In this document: positions 33,801 to 41,628 of the stretch, piece by piece
Layout: every line of letters starts with the position of its first letter
Position numbering within the stretch: position 1 is the first letter of the stretch
Virus record (IMG/VR): IMGVR_UViG_3300031669_000001
Coordinates: 126,001 to 190,000 of that record
Strand: one strand, 5' to 3'
DNA length: 64,000 nt
Source: a virus
Notes under the pieces: generated by a model
Told to the model about the DNA's origin: nothing
Database searches by the model: none
Seen by the model: only the letters and a program-made list of their open reading frames with translations
Made by a program: the position numbers and the translations under genes

Positions 33801-36446
33801 ACAGGAACTGCTGAAACTACTCGCGTTACTGGAACTCTTCAAGTTGTTGCCTATGGACCAGCAACACATCAATACAGTCCTAACCTTCTATACGACTATG
33901 TTGACAACGTGTTAGTTGATAAATCGATCATTTGGTGGGATCCTGCTAGAGGAATTCACAACCCTAGAGCTGCAGCGTCTATAAGTTTTGATGATGAGAA
34001 AGATCCAGCTCTCTACACAAACTCCATCTGTCAATTTAAGAATGCAAATACACAAAAGTATAAGCCTTGGGGATCAAAGCAGGTAGGAAAAATCTGGTGG
34101 AACACCAAGAACCTTAGCTGGCAACCATATTCAGATGAACGAGAATTTCAACTCCTATTTGATCGTATCAATGGTTGGGGTGCGTTGTCTGATGAATCAA
34201 GCATTGAAGTTTATGAGTGGGTAGAATCTAGTACTCCTCCTAGCACAGCAGCGACTGGTACTAGCATGACTGGAGAACCAGCCATCGCAAATTACGTGCA
34301 ACGCAATCGCACTTGGTGGCAGCGCCCTATAGCTTGGCGTTATTCATCTAACCCAGATTTGATCTCTCGTCTGTTCTTGGCTTATCAGCCTTATAGGTTG
34401 CAAATCTTGGCTAGCAATGGAACAGGTCAAGCAGTGTTACAATCAGGAAGCTTTGATGATCTTGGAATAACAATCGGTACAAAGATCACTGGCGCAAATT
34501 ATTCATCGGTCAACAAGCAAGATTCTAACTTGACTTCTATATTCGGTCTTGCAACAATTTCGTCAGATTCTTCAGTGGTGGTTGGAAGTCAAACGGGTTA
34601 TGCTGATGGGGCTTTGATGCAAGCAAATACAATTATCAGCAACTTGACAGTTACAGTTGACGTTAACGTTCTTCGCTTTAGAGATTCGTATCTTTCATCT
34701 TACGTCTTAACAAATCCTTCTGGCAACAATCTTTTATTGACTCACGTTGCATCTGGAATAAGTCAGCAGTTACTTGTTATTGATGTTGCAAGTAATCAAA
34801 ATCCAATCGTGTATTATGATTTCGATCAACTTGGTATCAAGCTAGCTTGTACTTTGTTCACTACACCTACAACTGCAGTTGACGTGATTGCTAGCTTATT
34901 ACCTACACAAATTTACCTTCGCTCTACTGTAAACGTTGATGTACCTATCATTTTCAGCTCAGATGGAATTTTACCTGCTACAACAGTGTTCTCATCTAAC
35001 GCAGACGCGCAGACTCTTGGTTGGGTAGCTTGGAACGATCCTACATCCAATCCAAACCAAGGAGTTAAACCTCCACTTAATCAATACTCTCCATTAGCTG
35101 GAAACTGGACGCAAGTAGGTACCTACTTGCACGATGTATCTGATGACATCGTATTAAGAATATCTGATCCATGGACTTGGTTTGATGGAAGTGATTTCAC
35201 TCCATATAAATCTTCTTGGACTCCATGGGCGGTTATGGAATCCACAATCATAGAAGAATTCTATGAATTTGTTCAATCAAATCCAAGTGATATCGAGTAC
35301 ACAGTAAACACAAGTGGAACATCTTTCTCAAACCTGTTTACTTTTGTTGGAGTTAGTGCTGTTACGCTACTCAGTAGATGCTCAGTGTACCTCAATGGTA
35401 AGAAACTAACATCATCTGAATGGTCGATAGGAACAAATGGTTCTAATCCTACAATCATTATCACTTCGGCTCTTCTGAAACAAGGCGACATAGTTAGAGC
35501 GGTTCTTGCAGCTTACGTTCCAACTGTAACTGATCTTGCATTTGATCCATCTGTAAGCGATACAGATCCATTCCAACTCGTTCAATATGCATTGGACATT
35601 CCATACGTGATGGAAGTTTCAAGAGATTCAAATGACAATCTTACCATCAACAATTACTACTACTGGGCAAAGAACAAAACTACGATAGGTGCACCAAATC
35701 AGCTTTCAACTACGTCTGTTACTCAGTTATTGACAGCAACCGATGGAATCTATGCTATCCCACAAAGGTTAAAGTACTACAACCAACTCGATAATAGACC
35801 TAACAGATATTCTATCTTGTCTATCAAAGGTTTAGGCAGTGAAGTTAGAGCAGTAGATAGGTATAAACTCCGCTTTGACAAGGATCCTACGCTGCGTGAT
35901 AGAGATGAAAATATCTCTCTCAAACCAGTCTTTACAGAATGGAAACTTTTGAGACAAGGTCAGTTGGACTTAATACCAATCGCGCTGTGGAACACCTTGA
36001 CTGATACTCTTTGTGGAAGCACAAAGCTGAATCAGCCTTTACCATACGTATCGCTTGCGTTGTATGATAACAAAAATGGAACATCAGTCAGCTACGGCAT
36101 AGATGATGGTCAGATAATGGATAAAGCAAGCTCTGCGATAGCCACCGTTAAGTACACAATCCTTAATACCCAAGTTGATAAATATCAGAATGGAGTTTTA
36201 GTGCCTGATTATATCTCCTACGCAGGATTCGACATCTCAAAACTTGATTCTTACTTCGTCAGCGTTTCCAGCATCAGACAATTTATGTCAGATCTTTGGA
36301 GGTACGCTAAGGCTACTCAAGTTAATGAGATCTTCTTTGCAGCTTTGCAAGACATGGCGGCAAATGACCTCGAGATAGATAATTTCTTCAAGACCTCATT
36401 CATATCATTGTCTGACGTTAAAACAATAATCTCAACAATAAATTAA
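27891..36446 (+). CDS. 7: Giant baseplate wedge protein gp7-like
   Basis: 2851 residues against 1032 in T4. The N-terminus (LDLRTLLANRYRDKTIDTLLLNLFNRHLSKTDTVPLFGYIGDQ) and position straight after gp6 fit gp7, the wedge initiator linking the inner ring to peripheral proteins. Much of the body is Asp/Asn/Tyr/Trp-rich beta structure. Around residues 1925-1980 there is one copy of the GTTDFT-IGA-type module (PGSFLTGVQYTILSLGDTNW ... GSGTGTAE). The extra mass may form an enlarged peripheral baseplate or receptor-binding surface. A single uninterrupted frame over 8.5 kb argues for strong selection. Confidence 0.78.
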   Translation: MASSLDLRTLLANRYRDKTIDTLLLNLFNRHLSKTDTVPLFGYIGDQINLQAGEVQITEATLERQINQLTPFIYAKHASEDLMFSWYDIIQKLYTLGVDYTTIQDWFKSSSYNFAPPIDLDKFCNFQDYFWIGTWMLTNPTIDYSTLGIPKLAPTQANPTRTISEAFSSWNNSIINQEYYVISRATLDGSGLPVSPQPLTFPAQTWSDWSYTNLWVHRDDVLNFIQSNGITFNSAAIIQATRPIIEYSCYVGLNTAQAVDGSPIYTGAVGTLPTKVFTNQLPLFDLYHYDGNHAGITSSTFYYLEGQEYSIDPIIGRRIAVDANGDYIFAHAFVNQTDQSLYFYRLYDPVNAETFQTIWRKGATVAPQYSKLNTAGTIINQDMFVNYANYYWTGVDAVAPAYNPTGLPEYYVIEKSAANASDWSIYNYWTHVSNLKRNELSLYVQATKPIIEFNYSLESELIGSKTSYGQLPKFKQYIYDQDDSKYQLIPYVDDITDNDAYLTGHLFARLSDLDEQVQVAITTNSVILSNNTFQYGGVTYVQGLYNGAYYAADQSGNNYGFKARNVTYNGIGDGTLNISDVTNTIPELITFTFNGTNFDVNGSVTGWMPPVDVGTISLVGPYYPTSGCTVNINRGATDFQLGDKFMIEVSSYVFNQRNMYVNISNIYRTVTSPGEIITEVQNLVVVPSNPALKDGVWSPAPQVEWNLINETRTQISEGDLYYHFTSIIASQPNLVGSSTGDNNWRKLQQNVGLGGTIKQFDGDAALLISTLIQQGLSISALIDFAKSSYESLSTSISQFVTDVIPDLLVNGQFTPPTGTDTTIDQSVIDAFKTYFAAQNSVVIASPSVVDDYVSSPFYDTTSSLFNLVVTLPYIGLAPKVLPKKYLDPDLNLNMLIHHDGHETQLSSDLSNIAKQIVKKLYLRSPGQETPGIVSGFNWPSKPYAGQFWFKTTTSQLFMYDAVCDDAVVVTNDPTLTIWASPSDPTYVIAGQSAAPYGSYAYNRSSGEIFQNNGVDSWAYMGTDLADLILPWKEIQLDLIAQNLELAIETELYNKCPTLQERLDVVTLKADIHYNSLMTSEFKKFGVIHGVVDVGTYGDLTNQIYVFWTKTLDYLYSQQRTYFRIDPLQYVRETWGTKHSTVGDYTFAPLLGRKEAPSDFTLHQSALTAVAQPGWVTASSNNNNDQTFTFDYTFTCVNRQEGIFSLVISNDFAASIVYPGSPPTVANPMFVQATSPLFNVLNYVDPFINVNISSSLRGFFWGDSFTVSMDVNGVCTVSIQPQTYFKAEGFNQLFVQYGRIYGEDVQISINSTLLTDWEVKLGYRFSSLTNTDTLLVDVQDTAIASSAYNIYVKENDFYNSSWIDALRVQLVQRGSTAYKDGINIPAIGPNGTPGEDWIFRVDNFNKNKPSLSWYSYDMTGPSTTFIAVDGKVTAFPWTRYKTLGTVQTFSSPFLITGIQNFINFIEGYSDKMYADGWRFTDPNDPLPNDTGVSNLGYQPLIEQFIVQQFSGVTAGSAFLFNPFNRKVWYDVPHGMLSNIFNVLGFDTETTCAILDENGKQVPNGSIRAFRQDELTELIFDDPVYTLHVLTSEFEHVMLFENYSTNTLLIYDPFLGQRSTRVFLEGQKQANFTGKIDFGGHFLLGDEMKKNLENSVDGILGLYDTSAKDVDATSLNMSRSLLGYQKKNYFKNRNSTDATQFRFWQGMIANKGTNFSINAYINSASYQDAQLQEYWAYKIAEYGDSRSIVKAEMIVQPDDCTGEYANYIFMEADDIQSNQSSNDISDFYDYVPYDYSGYSSSTLVDTSGLTQIIPGDEARWYSYSDLNKISYLEAATIGPLYNDGYLNSGSLSTISVGDCFVIRDFNGKPVNADCFEILNSNSTSASAQVFRESGDYIVGSNPPQFMFPRFTRLNRSTIKILDLGGISTNPGSFLTGVQYTILSLGDTNWTACGFVGVAAVGASFTATSVGSGTGTAETTRVTGTLQVVAYGPATHQYSPNLLYDYVDNVLVDKSIIWWDPARGIHNPRAAASISFDDEKDPALYTNSICQFKNANTQKYKPWGSKQVGKIWWNTKNLSWQPYSDEREFQLLFDRINGWGALSDESSIEVYEWVESSTPPSTAATGTSMTGEPAIANYVQRNRTWWQRPIAWRYSSNPDLISRLFLAYQPYRLQILASNGTGQAVLQSGSFDDLGITIGTKITGANYSSVNKQDSNLTSIFGLATISSDSSVVVGSQTGYADGALMQANTIISNLTVTVDVNVLRFRDSYLSSYVLTNPSGNNLLLTHVASGISQQLLVIDVASNQNPIVYYDFDQLGIKLACTLFTTPTTAVDVIASLLPTQIYLRSTVNVDVPIIFSSDGILPATTVFSSNADAQTLGWVAWNDPTSNPNQGVKPPLNQYSPLAGNWTQVGTYLHDVSDDIVLRISDPWTWFDGSDFTPYKSSWTPWAVMESTIIEEFYEFVQSNPSDIEYTVNTSGTSFSNLFTFVGVSAVTLLSRCSVYLNGKKLTSSEWSIGTNGSNPTIIITSALLKQGDIVRAVLAAYVPTVTDLAFDPSVSDTDPFQLVQYALDIPYVMEVSRDSNDNLTINNYYYWAKNKTTIGAPNQLSTTSVTQLLTATDGIYAIPQRLKYYNQLDNRPNRYSILSIKGLGSEVRAVDRYKLRFDKDPTLRDRDENISLKPVFTEWKLLRQGQLDLIPIALWNTLTDTLCGSTKLNQPLPYVSLALYDNKNGTSVSYGIDDGQIMDKASSAIATVKYTILNTQVDKYQNGVLVPDYISYAGFDISKLDSYFVSVSSIRQFMSDLWRYAKATQVNEIFFAALQDMAANDLEIDNFFKTSFISLSDVKTIISTIN

Positions 36447-36447
36447 G

Positions 36448-39400
36448 ATGACAAGTAAATCTGATACCTTAACACAGTCTCTCATCGATTATATCAATGA
36501 CGTAAAGCCATATCACACGAAGTTTCGTGACGTTAGTTCACAGATATTCTTTTCTGATTCATTCAACGTTAACGTAAAAGATGATCACTCTATCAATTAC
36601 TACCTACAGAATGTTTGGGGAAGAGATGATGTAGGTGGTTATCTTCTTACGAATCTTTCAGAAGGCGATGTTTCAGATCAAACTTATCATTTACCAGATA
36701 CGATCTTCCCACGATTCAGTCTTACAGACTATCCTAATCAAACCCCTCCTGGAGATGATCCATCAACTGCAACTCTCATTGATCCATGGTTGACTGTTGC
36801 AGGAGATTTTGTGCCAGGAAACGCTTACACTATAGTCTCAATGGGACCAACAGGCCCCTACACAGATTTCTCACTCGTAGGAGCTACTGGGCCAACAGGT
36901 CCAGTGATTGGTGACACCTTCATAGCTTCATGGCCGCTATCTACAGACATAGCACATTGGTCACCAACGGTAGATCCTGATCCAACTACAGGCACAACTG
37001 GAACTGCAAGTCTCAAAACAGAATCACACCAAATAGGTGTCTATGATCAGATTCCCGTTGAACCTCCAATCATATCTTTCTCCCAGATAGGTACCAACTT
37101 TACTATCGTGATCGATAACATTGATGAAACAAGATATGGATTCGTTGAGACTAACATGCAAGTCACCGTTACCGTCAATGCAGGTTACTTCACGATTGGA
37201 ACTACGTATGAAATCTCAGATGTAGGAACAACCGATTTTACTCTGATAGGTGCGTCAAACAATCTTGTTGGAACAACATTTACAGCCACAGGCGTTGGCG
37301 CTGGAGATGGTAAGGCAAAATTCACTCTTGAATCGGGCTCTTTCATAAAAAATGGTAATACGATAGAGATAGCCACTGAAGTTTATGACTTGAGTTGTGT
37401 TGTAGAAGTTTTGTATCTAACGACAGGCCGTTATGCTGTTCCATATCATCAAGGCTCTAGAGTTCGAGTAAATGGAAATGATCAGATTTTAGGCACAAAC
37501 TACATCGTCGATCACTCTAGAAGCTTCATTCAATTTTTACCTCAGCACGATCAATATGGTGTCACGATAGGAAGTTCGTGGCCTACAGCAGGCGTTAACG
37601 TTGACATTAACATCTACCGATCAGATAAGTTGTACATCTGCTGGCAAGATCCATTTGCGTTTGGAACAAATGCAGATAAATTTACGATCATTGCTTCTGC
37701 AGCTCCTAGCATCACAACAGCTGGATCTTTTGTAATTGGAGAAACTTATAAAATCTTAGAAACTGGCACTACCGATTTCACTCTAATTGGAGCTACAAGC
37801 AACACCGTTGGATTGATCTTCACAGCTTCTAATCCAGTTTACAATATGCCTGTCTACGCAGGTTCATTTGTCATCGGTCAGACATACGTTATAGAATTGT
37901 TAGGAAGTACAGATTTTACCTTGCTTGGAGCTGCAAGCAATAATTTAGGAGTTTCTTTCGTTGCAACAGGCACCGGTACAAGTATAGGGGCAGGAACTGG
38001 CGCTGCATCTCTGGCATACAATAGTGGAGCGTTAGTAGGAACTGGTACAGGTACTGCAGCTTCTTCCAAACTGTTAGCCTTGTCAATGTTCACAGCTGAG
38101 ATAGTAGCTGGAAGACAGTATACGATCCTAACGAGTGATTCGAATTTTACATTCATAGGATCGGCAGATACAAAACCAGGAACTGTATTTACAGCAACAT
38201 CGTCAGGTACTTCAACTCCAAGCGGTCTAGTGATCGATGCTTACTATCAAATTGTTAAACCTGGAAATACGGATTTTGTAGCTTTGGGTGCAGCTGACAA
38301 CAACGTTGGAACAGCATTTACAGTTACGAGTGGTATCGTTAACACTGGAAGCTTTGTAACGGGAATGTATTACCAGATTACTTCTACTGGCACAACAAAC
38401 TTTACTTTGATTGGTGCGCCAACTAATGCAGTTGGAACATTCTTTACAGCTAACTTCGTTGGAGTAGATCCAACGACTGGGACAGGAACTGCAACAGCAA
38501 AGGTTGGAACTGGGGTGGCATCTTTGTGGTCAATCTATACGCCAGGGATAGTAGCTCCAACCGTTCAATGTGATGTTACGTTTTCTAACACACAACCACA
38601 GACGCACAAAGCTATCTTAACAGATGCCATTGTAACAGATCTAAGCCATGTAGGCACTTGGACAGTTACAGCAACGAGTCATTGGAACTTCAAAGTTGAA
38701 GGTCCTACGATAGGTACCGCAAAGTTCAAAAGCGCTTATGATGATGGAATTCTTTCCTTCTTGATTGATCGCACCTGGGCAAATTACTACATGACTCCAA
38801 CGGTAGATTTTGTAGCCTATTACATCGAACAGGATGTAAACAGCTACATATCCTACGATCTATCTGTGCTGGGAACTTCTGATGGTTATGATGCAACTGA
38901 GTTTTTCTCTGACTTGAGCATTACGTCTGAGCATGGAGACTCAACATCTGCATTGATGCATCCAGTAAGATTTGAACCTTTTGGTATCGTGAAGAAAGAT
39001 TATCAAGGACATGATTACGTCTTTGAATTTGATTCAATTCCACCTCCATATACTTACATAGAATTTAGAGTTGAAGAAGCCGATCAATATAACAATTGGG
39101 TGTCAACTCGCATAGTCGATGAAGCATTTATCAAGGTTACTTACCAAGGGATAGTTTATATTCCTCTAATTCCTGGAAATACTTATCAGATCTTGACTCA
39201 AGGTACAACAGATTTTACAACTGTAGGAGCTAACAGTAATCTTCCAGGTACTGTGTTTGTTGCAACTGACATCGGAACAGGAACAGGAACAGTGTTAGCA
39301 GTTGATTATGTCATCGTCAGCGGTCCTGCACTTTACGTTCCACCGGTCGTTCCTGTTGCGCCTAACGCACCGAACAACGTTGTAGCAGCTCTCTACGGCA

Positions 39401-40674
39401 CAGGTTATACTACTGCAACGTTGACTATAACGCCTGGTTACAGCGGTGGAAGTCCAACGCTAAGTTACACAGTTACAAATCTACCATTTGGAGCTACAGA
39501 TGCTCAAGCGGGAACTCCAAATCTGATTCGTGATTTGAGTGGCTTGACTCCAGGAAGTACTTACACTTTTGATGTTACAGCTACAAACATCGTAGGCACC
39601 AGCCTACCGTTTACAAGCAATCCAATTACGATGAACGTTATGCCACCAAGCGCGCCAAGCGTCTCAAGTACCTTGGGTGCATGTGGAACAACAGTCTCAA
39701 CTCTTACAATCACTCCACCTGTTACTGGTGCTCCAATCTTGGGTTACAACGTAACAATTTCACCGCCTGGACCGATTGACACTAACGCAGGATCGGCAAG
39801 CACTACACACTTGATTACAGGATTGTCATTGAGCACAGGTTACTACGTCACGGTTACAGCAACAAACGTTGCAGGCACAGGCCCAGCAGGCGATGTAGGC
39901 TTCACTACACGCGGCTTGCCAACTGCACCATCTTCCGTAACAGTAACTGTTGGAGTTTCTGGTCAAGCAACAATTAACATTGGCGCTGCAAATGGTAATG
40001 GATGTAGCATTACAGAATATGTAGTAACTTGGAACGGTGCTGGAACTGATACAAATGCTGGTACAGCAAACTTGAATCACGTGATCACGGGGCTGACAAA
40101 TGGAAATACTTATACGTTTACAGTGTACGCGGTCAACGCGTATGGTGCAGGCCCAAGCGTATCAAGCGCTATCACAACTATACCAACGTGGGAATGTATC
40201 ATTGGATTCCAATGGGATCTTTACGCTTGGACAGCTTATTACAAAGGTACAAGCAATTTGCCATTAGTAACCAATAACTACGAACAGTCGAACAACGTCG
40301 GTGCCGCTCCATATATGAGCTTTGCAGGTTATGGAGTGACGGAACAAGAAGCTTTTGATAATGCTACTCAACTTGTGTTAAACGAGGGACCTAACTTCCA
40401 GATAAAAGCATCTAGCTCTGGTCAATATTTGACTTACGATCACTACGCGGCACCTGTTCAAACATCATTCACGTCACCGCTGGCATTTGGAAATTATGTA
40501 CATAATACAGGTTATGATTTCTGGTGGTTAGGACCAGGTACCTTATACATTGGTGGTTATTCTTCAGGTGCAGCCCCAGAAAACGTTGGAGACGTAATGT
40601 ATATTACGCAAATAGGATTCATCAACTTGAACCTGCCATTAGGCTCACCAGGTTCTTATTACACCGCAACATAA
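36448..40674 (+). CDS. Large modular baseplate/tail protein with GTTDFT modules and three FN3 domains
   Basis: 1408 residues. The N-terminal segment LTQSLIDYINDVKPYHTKFRDV is, from memory, shared with baseplate proteins of several large myophages. It lies in the gp8 position, though no gp8 similarity is clear. Residues about 115-950 hold about eight copies of a module ending in GxTDFTxIGA...GTxFxATGxGxGTGTA. Residues about 968-1245 form three fibronectin-III domains with boundaries at Pro-rich linkers (PPSAPSV, GLPTAPSSV). The last 160 residues (WECIIGFQWDLYAWTAYYKG) look like an independent C-terminal head. FN3 and repeat modules on virions are thought to bind sugars on cells. Confidence 0.75.
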   Translation: MTSKSDTLTQSLIDYINDVKPYHTKFRDVSSQIFFSDSFNVNVKDDHSINYYLQNVWGRDDVGGYLLTNLSEGDVSDQTYHLPDTIFPRFSLTDYPNQTPPGDDPSTATLIDPWLTVAGDFVPGNAYTIVSMGPTGPYTDFSLVGATGPTGPVIGDTFIASWPLSTDIAHWSPTVDPDPTTGTTGTASLKTESHQIGVYDQIPVEPPIISFSQIGTNFTIVIDNIDETRYGFVETNMQVTVTVNAGYFTIGTTYEISDVGTTDFTLIGASNNLVGTTFTATGVGAGDGKAKFTLESGSFIKNGNTIEIATEVYDLSCVVEVLYLTTGRYAVPYHQGSRVRVNGNDQILGTNYIVDHSRSFIQFLPQHDQYGVTIGSSWPTAGVNVDINIYRSDKLYICWQDPFAFGTNADKFTIIASAAPSITTAGSFVIGETYKILETGTTDFTLIGATSNTVGLIFTASNPVYNMPVYAGSFVIGQTYVIELLGSTDFTLLGAASNNLGVSFVATGTGTSIGAGTGAASLAYNSGALVGTGTGTAASSKLLALSMFTAEIVAGRQYTILTSDSNFTFIGSADTKPGTVFTATSSGTSTPSGLVIDAYYQIVKPGNTDFVALGAADNNVGTAFTVTSGIVNTGSFVTGMYYQITSTGTTNFTLIGAPTNAVGTFFTANFVGVDPTTGTGTATAKVGTGVASLWSIYTPGIVAPTVQCDVTFSNTQPQTHKAILTDAIVTDLSHVGTWTVTATSHWNFKVEGPTIGTAKFKSAYDDGILSFLIDRTWANYYMTPTVDFVAYYIEQDVNSYISYDLSVLGTSDGYDATEFFSDLSITSEHGDSTSALMHPVRFEPFGIVKKDYQGHDYVFEFDSIPPPYTYIEFRVEEADQYNNWVSTRIVDEAFIKVTYQGIVYIPLIPGNTYQILTQGTTDFTTVGANSNLPGTVFVATDIGTGTGTVLAVDYVIVSGPALYVPPVVPVAPNAPNNVVAALYGTGYTTATLTITPGYSGGSPTLSYTVTNLPFGATDAQAGTPNLIRDLSGLTPGSTYTFDVTATNIVGTSLPFTSNPITMNVMPPSAPSVSSTLGACGTTVSTLTITPPVTGAPILGYNVTISPPGPIDTNAGSASTTHLITGLSLSTGYYVTVTATNVAGTGPAGDVGFTTRGLPTAPSSVTVTVGVSGQATINIGAANGNGCSITEYVVTWNGAGTDTNAGTANLNHVITGLTNGNTYTFTVYAVNAYGAGPSVSSAITTIPTWECIIGFQWDLYAWTAYYKGTSNLPLVTNNYEQSNNVGAAPYMSFAGYGVTEQEAFDNATQLVLNEGPNFQIKASSSGQYLTYDHYAAPVQTSFTSPLAFGNYVHNTGYDFWWLGPGTLYIGGYSSGAAPENVGDVMYITQIGFINLNLPLGSPGSYYTAT
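36799..39297 (+). repeat. About eight divergent copies of a GTTDFT-IGA module
   Basis: Coding repeats of about 45-60 residues, for example starting near 37180, 37720, 37855, 38340 and 39170. The core pattern is G-S-F-x-[IV]-G-x-x-Y-x-I-x-x-x-G-T-T-D-F-T-x-I-G-A. Spacing is irregular because other segments lie between. Single copies also occur in gp7 (near 33675) and at the start of the fibre at 42912. Confidence 0.8.
39350..40185 (+). repeat. Three tandem fibronectin type III domains
   Basis: Coding repeat of three FN3 units of about 92 residues each. Each ends in the pattern L-x-x-G-x-x-Y-x-[FV]-x-V-x-A-x-N-x-x-G, for example TYTFDVTATNIVG, YYVTVTATNVAG and TYTFTVYAVNAYG. Confidence 0.85.
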
Positions 40675-40686
40675 AGGAAAATCAAC

Positions 40687-40767
40687 ATGTTTAACATTTC
40701 TTATGAAGCCTTTGTGTATACCGCTGATCTTACAAGTGGCACTATCACGATGTTTAAGAAAAATTGA
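40687..40767 (+). CDS. Tiny peptide, 26 residues
   Basis: ATG preceded by AAAGGAAAATCAAC, a clear ribosome site. The peptide is MFNISYEAFVYTADLTSGTI plus six residues. It lies 12 bases after the modular tail protein and before the next late promoter. Could be a real microprotein or the remnant of a longer gene. Confidence 0.4.
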   Translation: MFNISYEAFVYTADLTSGTITMFKKN

Positions 40768-40788
40768 TTATGAAAGATATGTCTAAAT

Positions 40789-40796
40789 CATAAATA
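40789..40796 (+). promoter_or_regulatory. Late promoter CATAAATA
   Basis: CATAAATAGAC, 19 bases before the ATG at 40816, which also has AAAAGGAAAAATA as ribosome site. It would start a transcript for the fibre genes 40816-46320. Confidence 0.6.
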
Positions 40797-40815
40797 GACT
40801 TGAAAAGGAAAAATA

Positions 40816-41394
40816 ATGAAAGAACGGTTTCAAGTTAAAGTTAAAGGTCACGTCACAGTTCGTGATCTAGAAACAGATAAGATCCTAGTAGATCAGCATA
40901 ACGCCATTCATCCTCAAAACATGGCTATCGTTATCGCAAGATCCCTCGCTAGAGATACGGTAAACACCCCTGGAATTTATTCCATGTCATTTGGAAATGG
41001 TGGAACGTTTTTTAATTCCAGCAACGTCCTCATTTATCGTCCACCTAACACTATAGGTCAGAGCGCTTCACTTTACAATGAAACTTATAGCGTCGTTGTA
41101 GATGATCAAGCCGTCGGTCATCCACCAGCAAACTCAGTGACTTACGCACAATCAACAAATCCAGCTATCACTTCTATCGTAACGGTGATCGCTGAACTCG
41201 GTGCTGGAGAACCTTATGGTCAAGCTCCCGCTGATAACCTTACAGTAGATCCAAATGCTCCATTCATGTTTGATGAAATAGGTCTAAAATCCTCTGATGG
41301 ATTGTTGTTATCACACCTAGTCTTTAGTCCATTTGAAAAAACTGCTAATCGCGCCTTTCAAATTACATACACACTAACAATAAGCGTAAGCTAA
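40816..41394 (+). CDS. Virion structural protein upstream of fibres
   Basis: 192 residues. It opens MKERFQVKVKGHVTVRDLETDKILVDQHNAIHPQNMA and ends with a beta-rich portion containing FMFDEIGLKSSDGLLLSHLVF and AFQITYTLTIS. This pattern (ligand-like beta domain with N-terminal V-x-V-x-D, then FDEIGLK) is, from memory, common in marine and soil phages next to tail fibre genes. It probably attaches fibres or forms a baseplate-proximal adaptor. Not matched to a T4 gene. Confidence 0.65.
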   Translation: MKERFQVKVKGHVTVRDLETDKILVDQHNAIHPQNMAIVIARSLARDTVNTPGIYSMSFGNGGTFFNSSNVLIYRPPNTIGQSASLYNETYSVVVDDQAVGHPPANSVTYAQSTNPAITSIVTVIAELGAGEPYGQAPADNLTVDPNAPFMFDEIGLKSSDGLLLSHLVFSPFEKTANRAFQITYTLTISVS

Positions 41395-41405
41395 TAAGGA
41401 TAAAA

Positions 41406-41621
41406 ATGGAACTCTCAACAACAGACATTGTGTTAGCTGCTTACTTAAAGGTAAAAGGCTACAAGATGGTAGAAATTCTCAAGAATGGAAACAAAGGAAC
41501 TTTCATCTTTGAAAATGTCCCAGATGACATCATCAATGAATACGACCTAGGTGAATCTCAGATCGAACCTAAGGCGTTGAACTATGAAATTAAAGCTCTA
41601 ACAACGGCAGCTCGCAGGTAA
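41406..41621 (+). CDS. Small DUF5659-like protein
   Basis: 71 residues. Pattern STTDIVLAAYLKVKGYKMVEILKNGNKGTFIFEN resembles the DUF5659 family (D-x-x-L-A-A-x-L-x-x-K-G-Y at the start, short beta-hairpin, acidic end). These small proteins are found in phages among structural genes, function unknown. Confidence 0.65.
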   Translation: MELSTTDIVLAAYLKVKGYKMVEILKNGNKGTFIFENVPDDIINEYDLGESQIEPKALNYEIKALTTAARR

Positions 41622-41628
41622 ACAGACG

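Noticed and set aside
36799-39297. CRISPR or DNA-level tandem array
   Set aside because: The repeats are divergent, in frame and of irregular spacing; they are protein modules.
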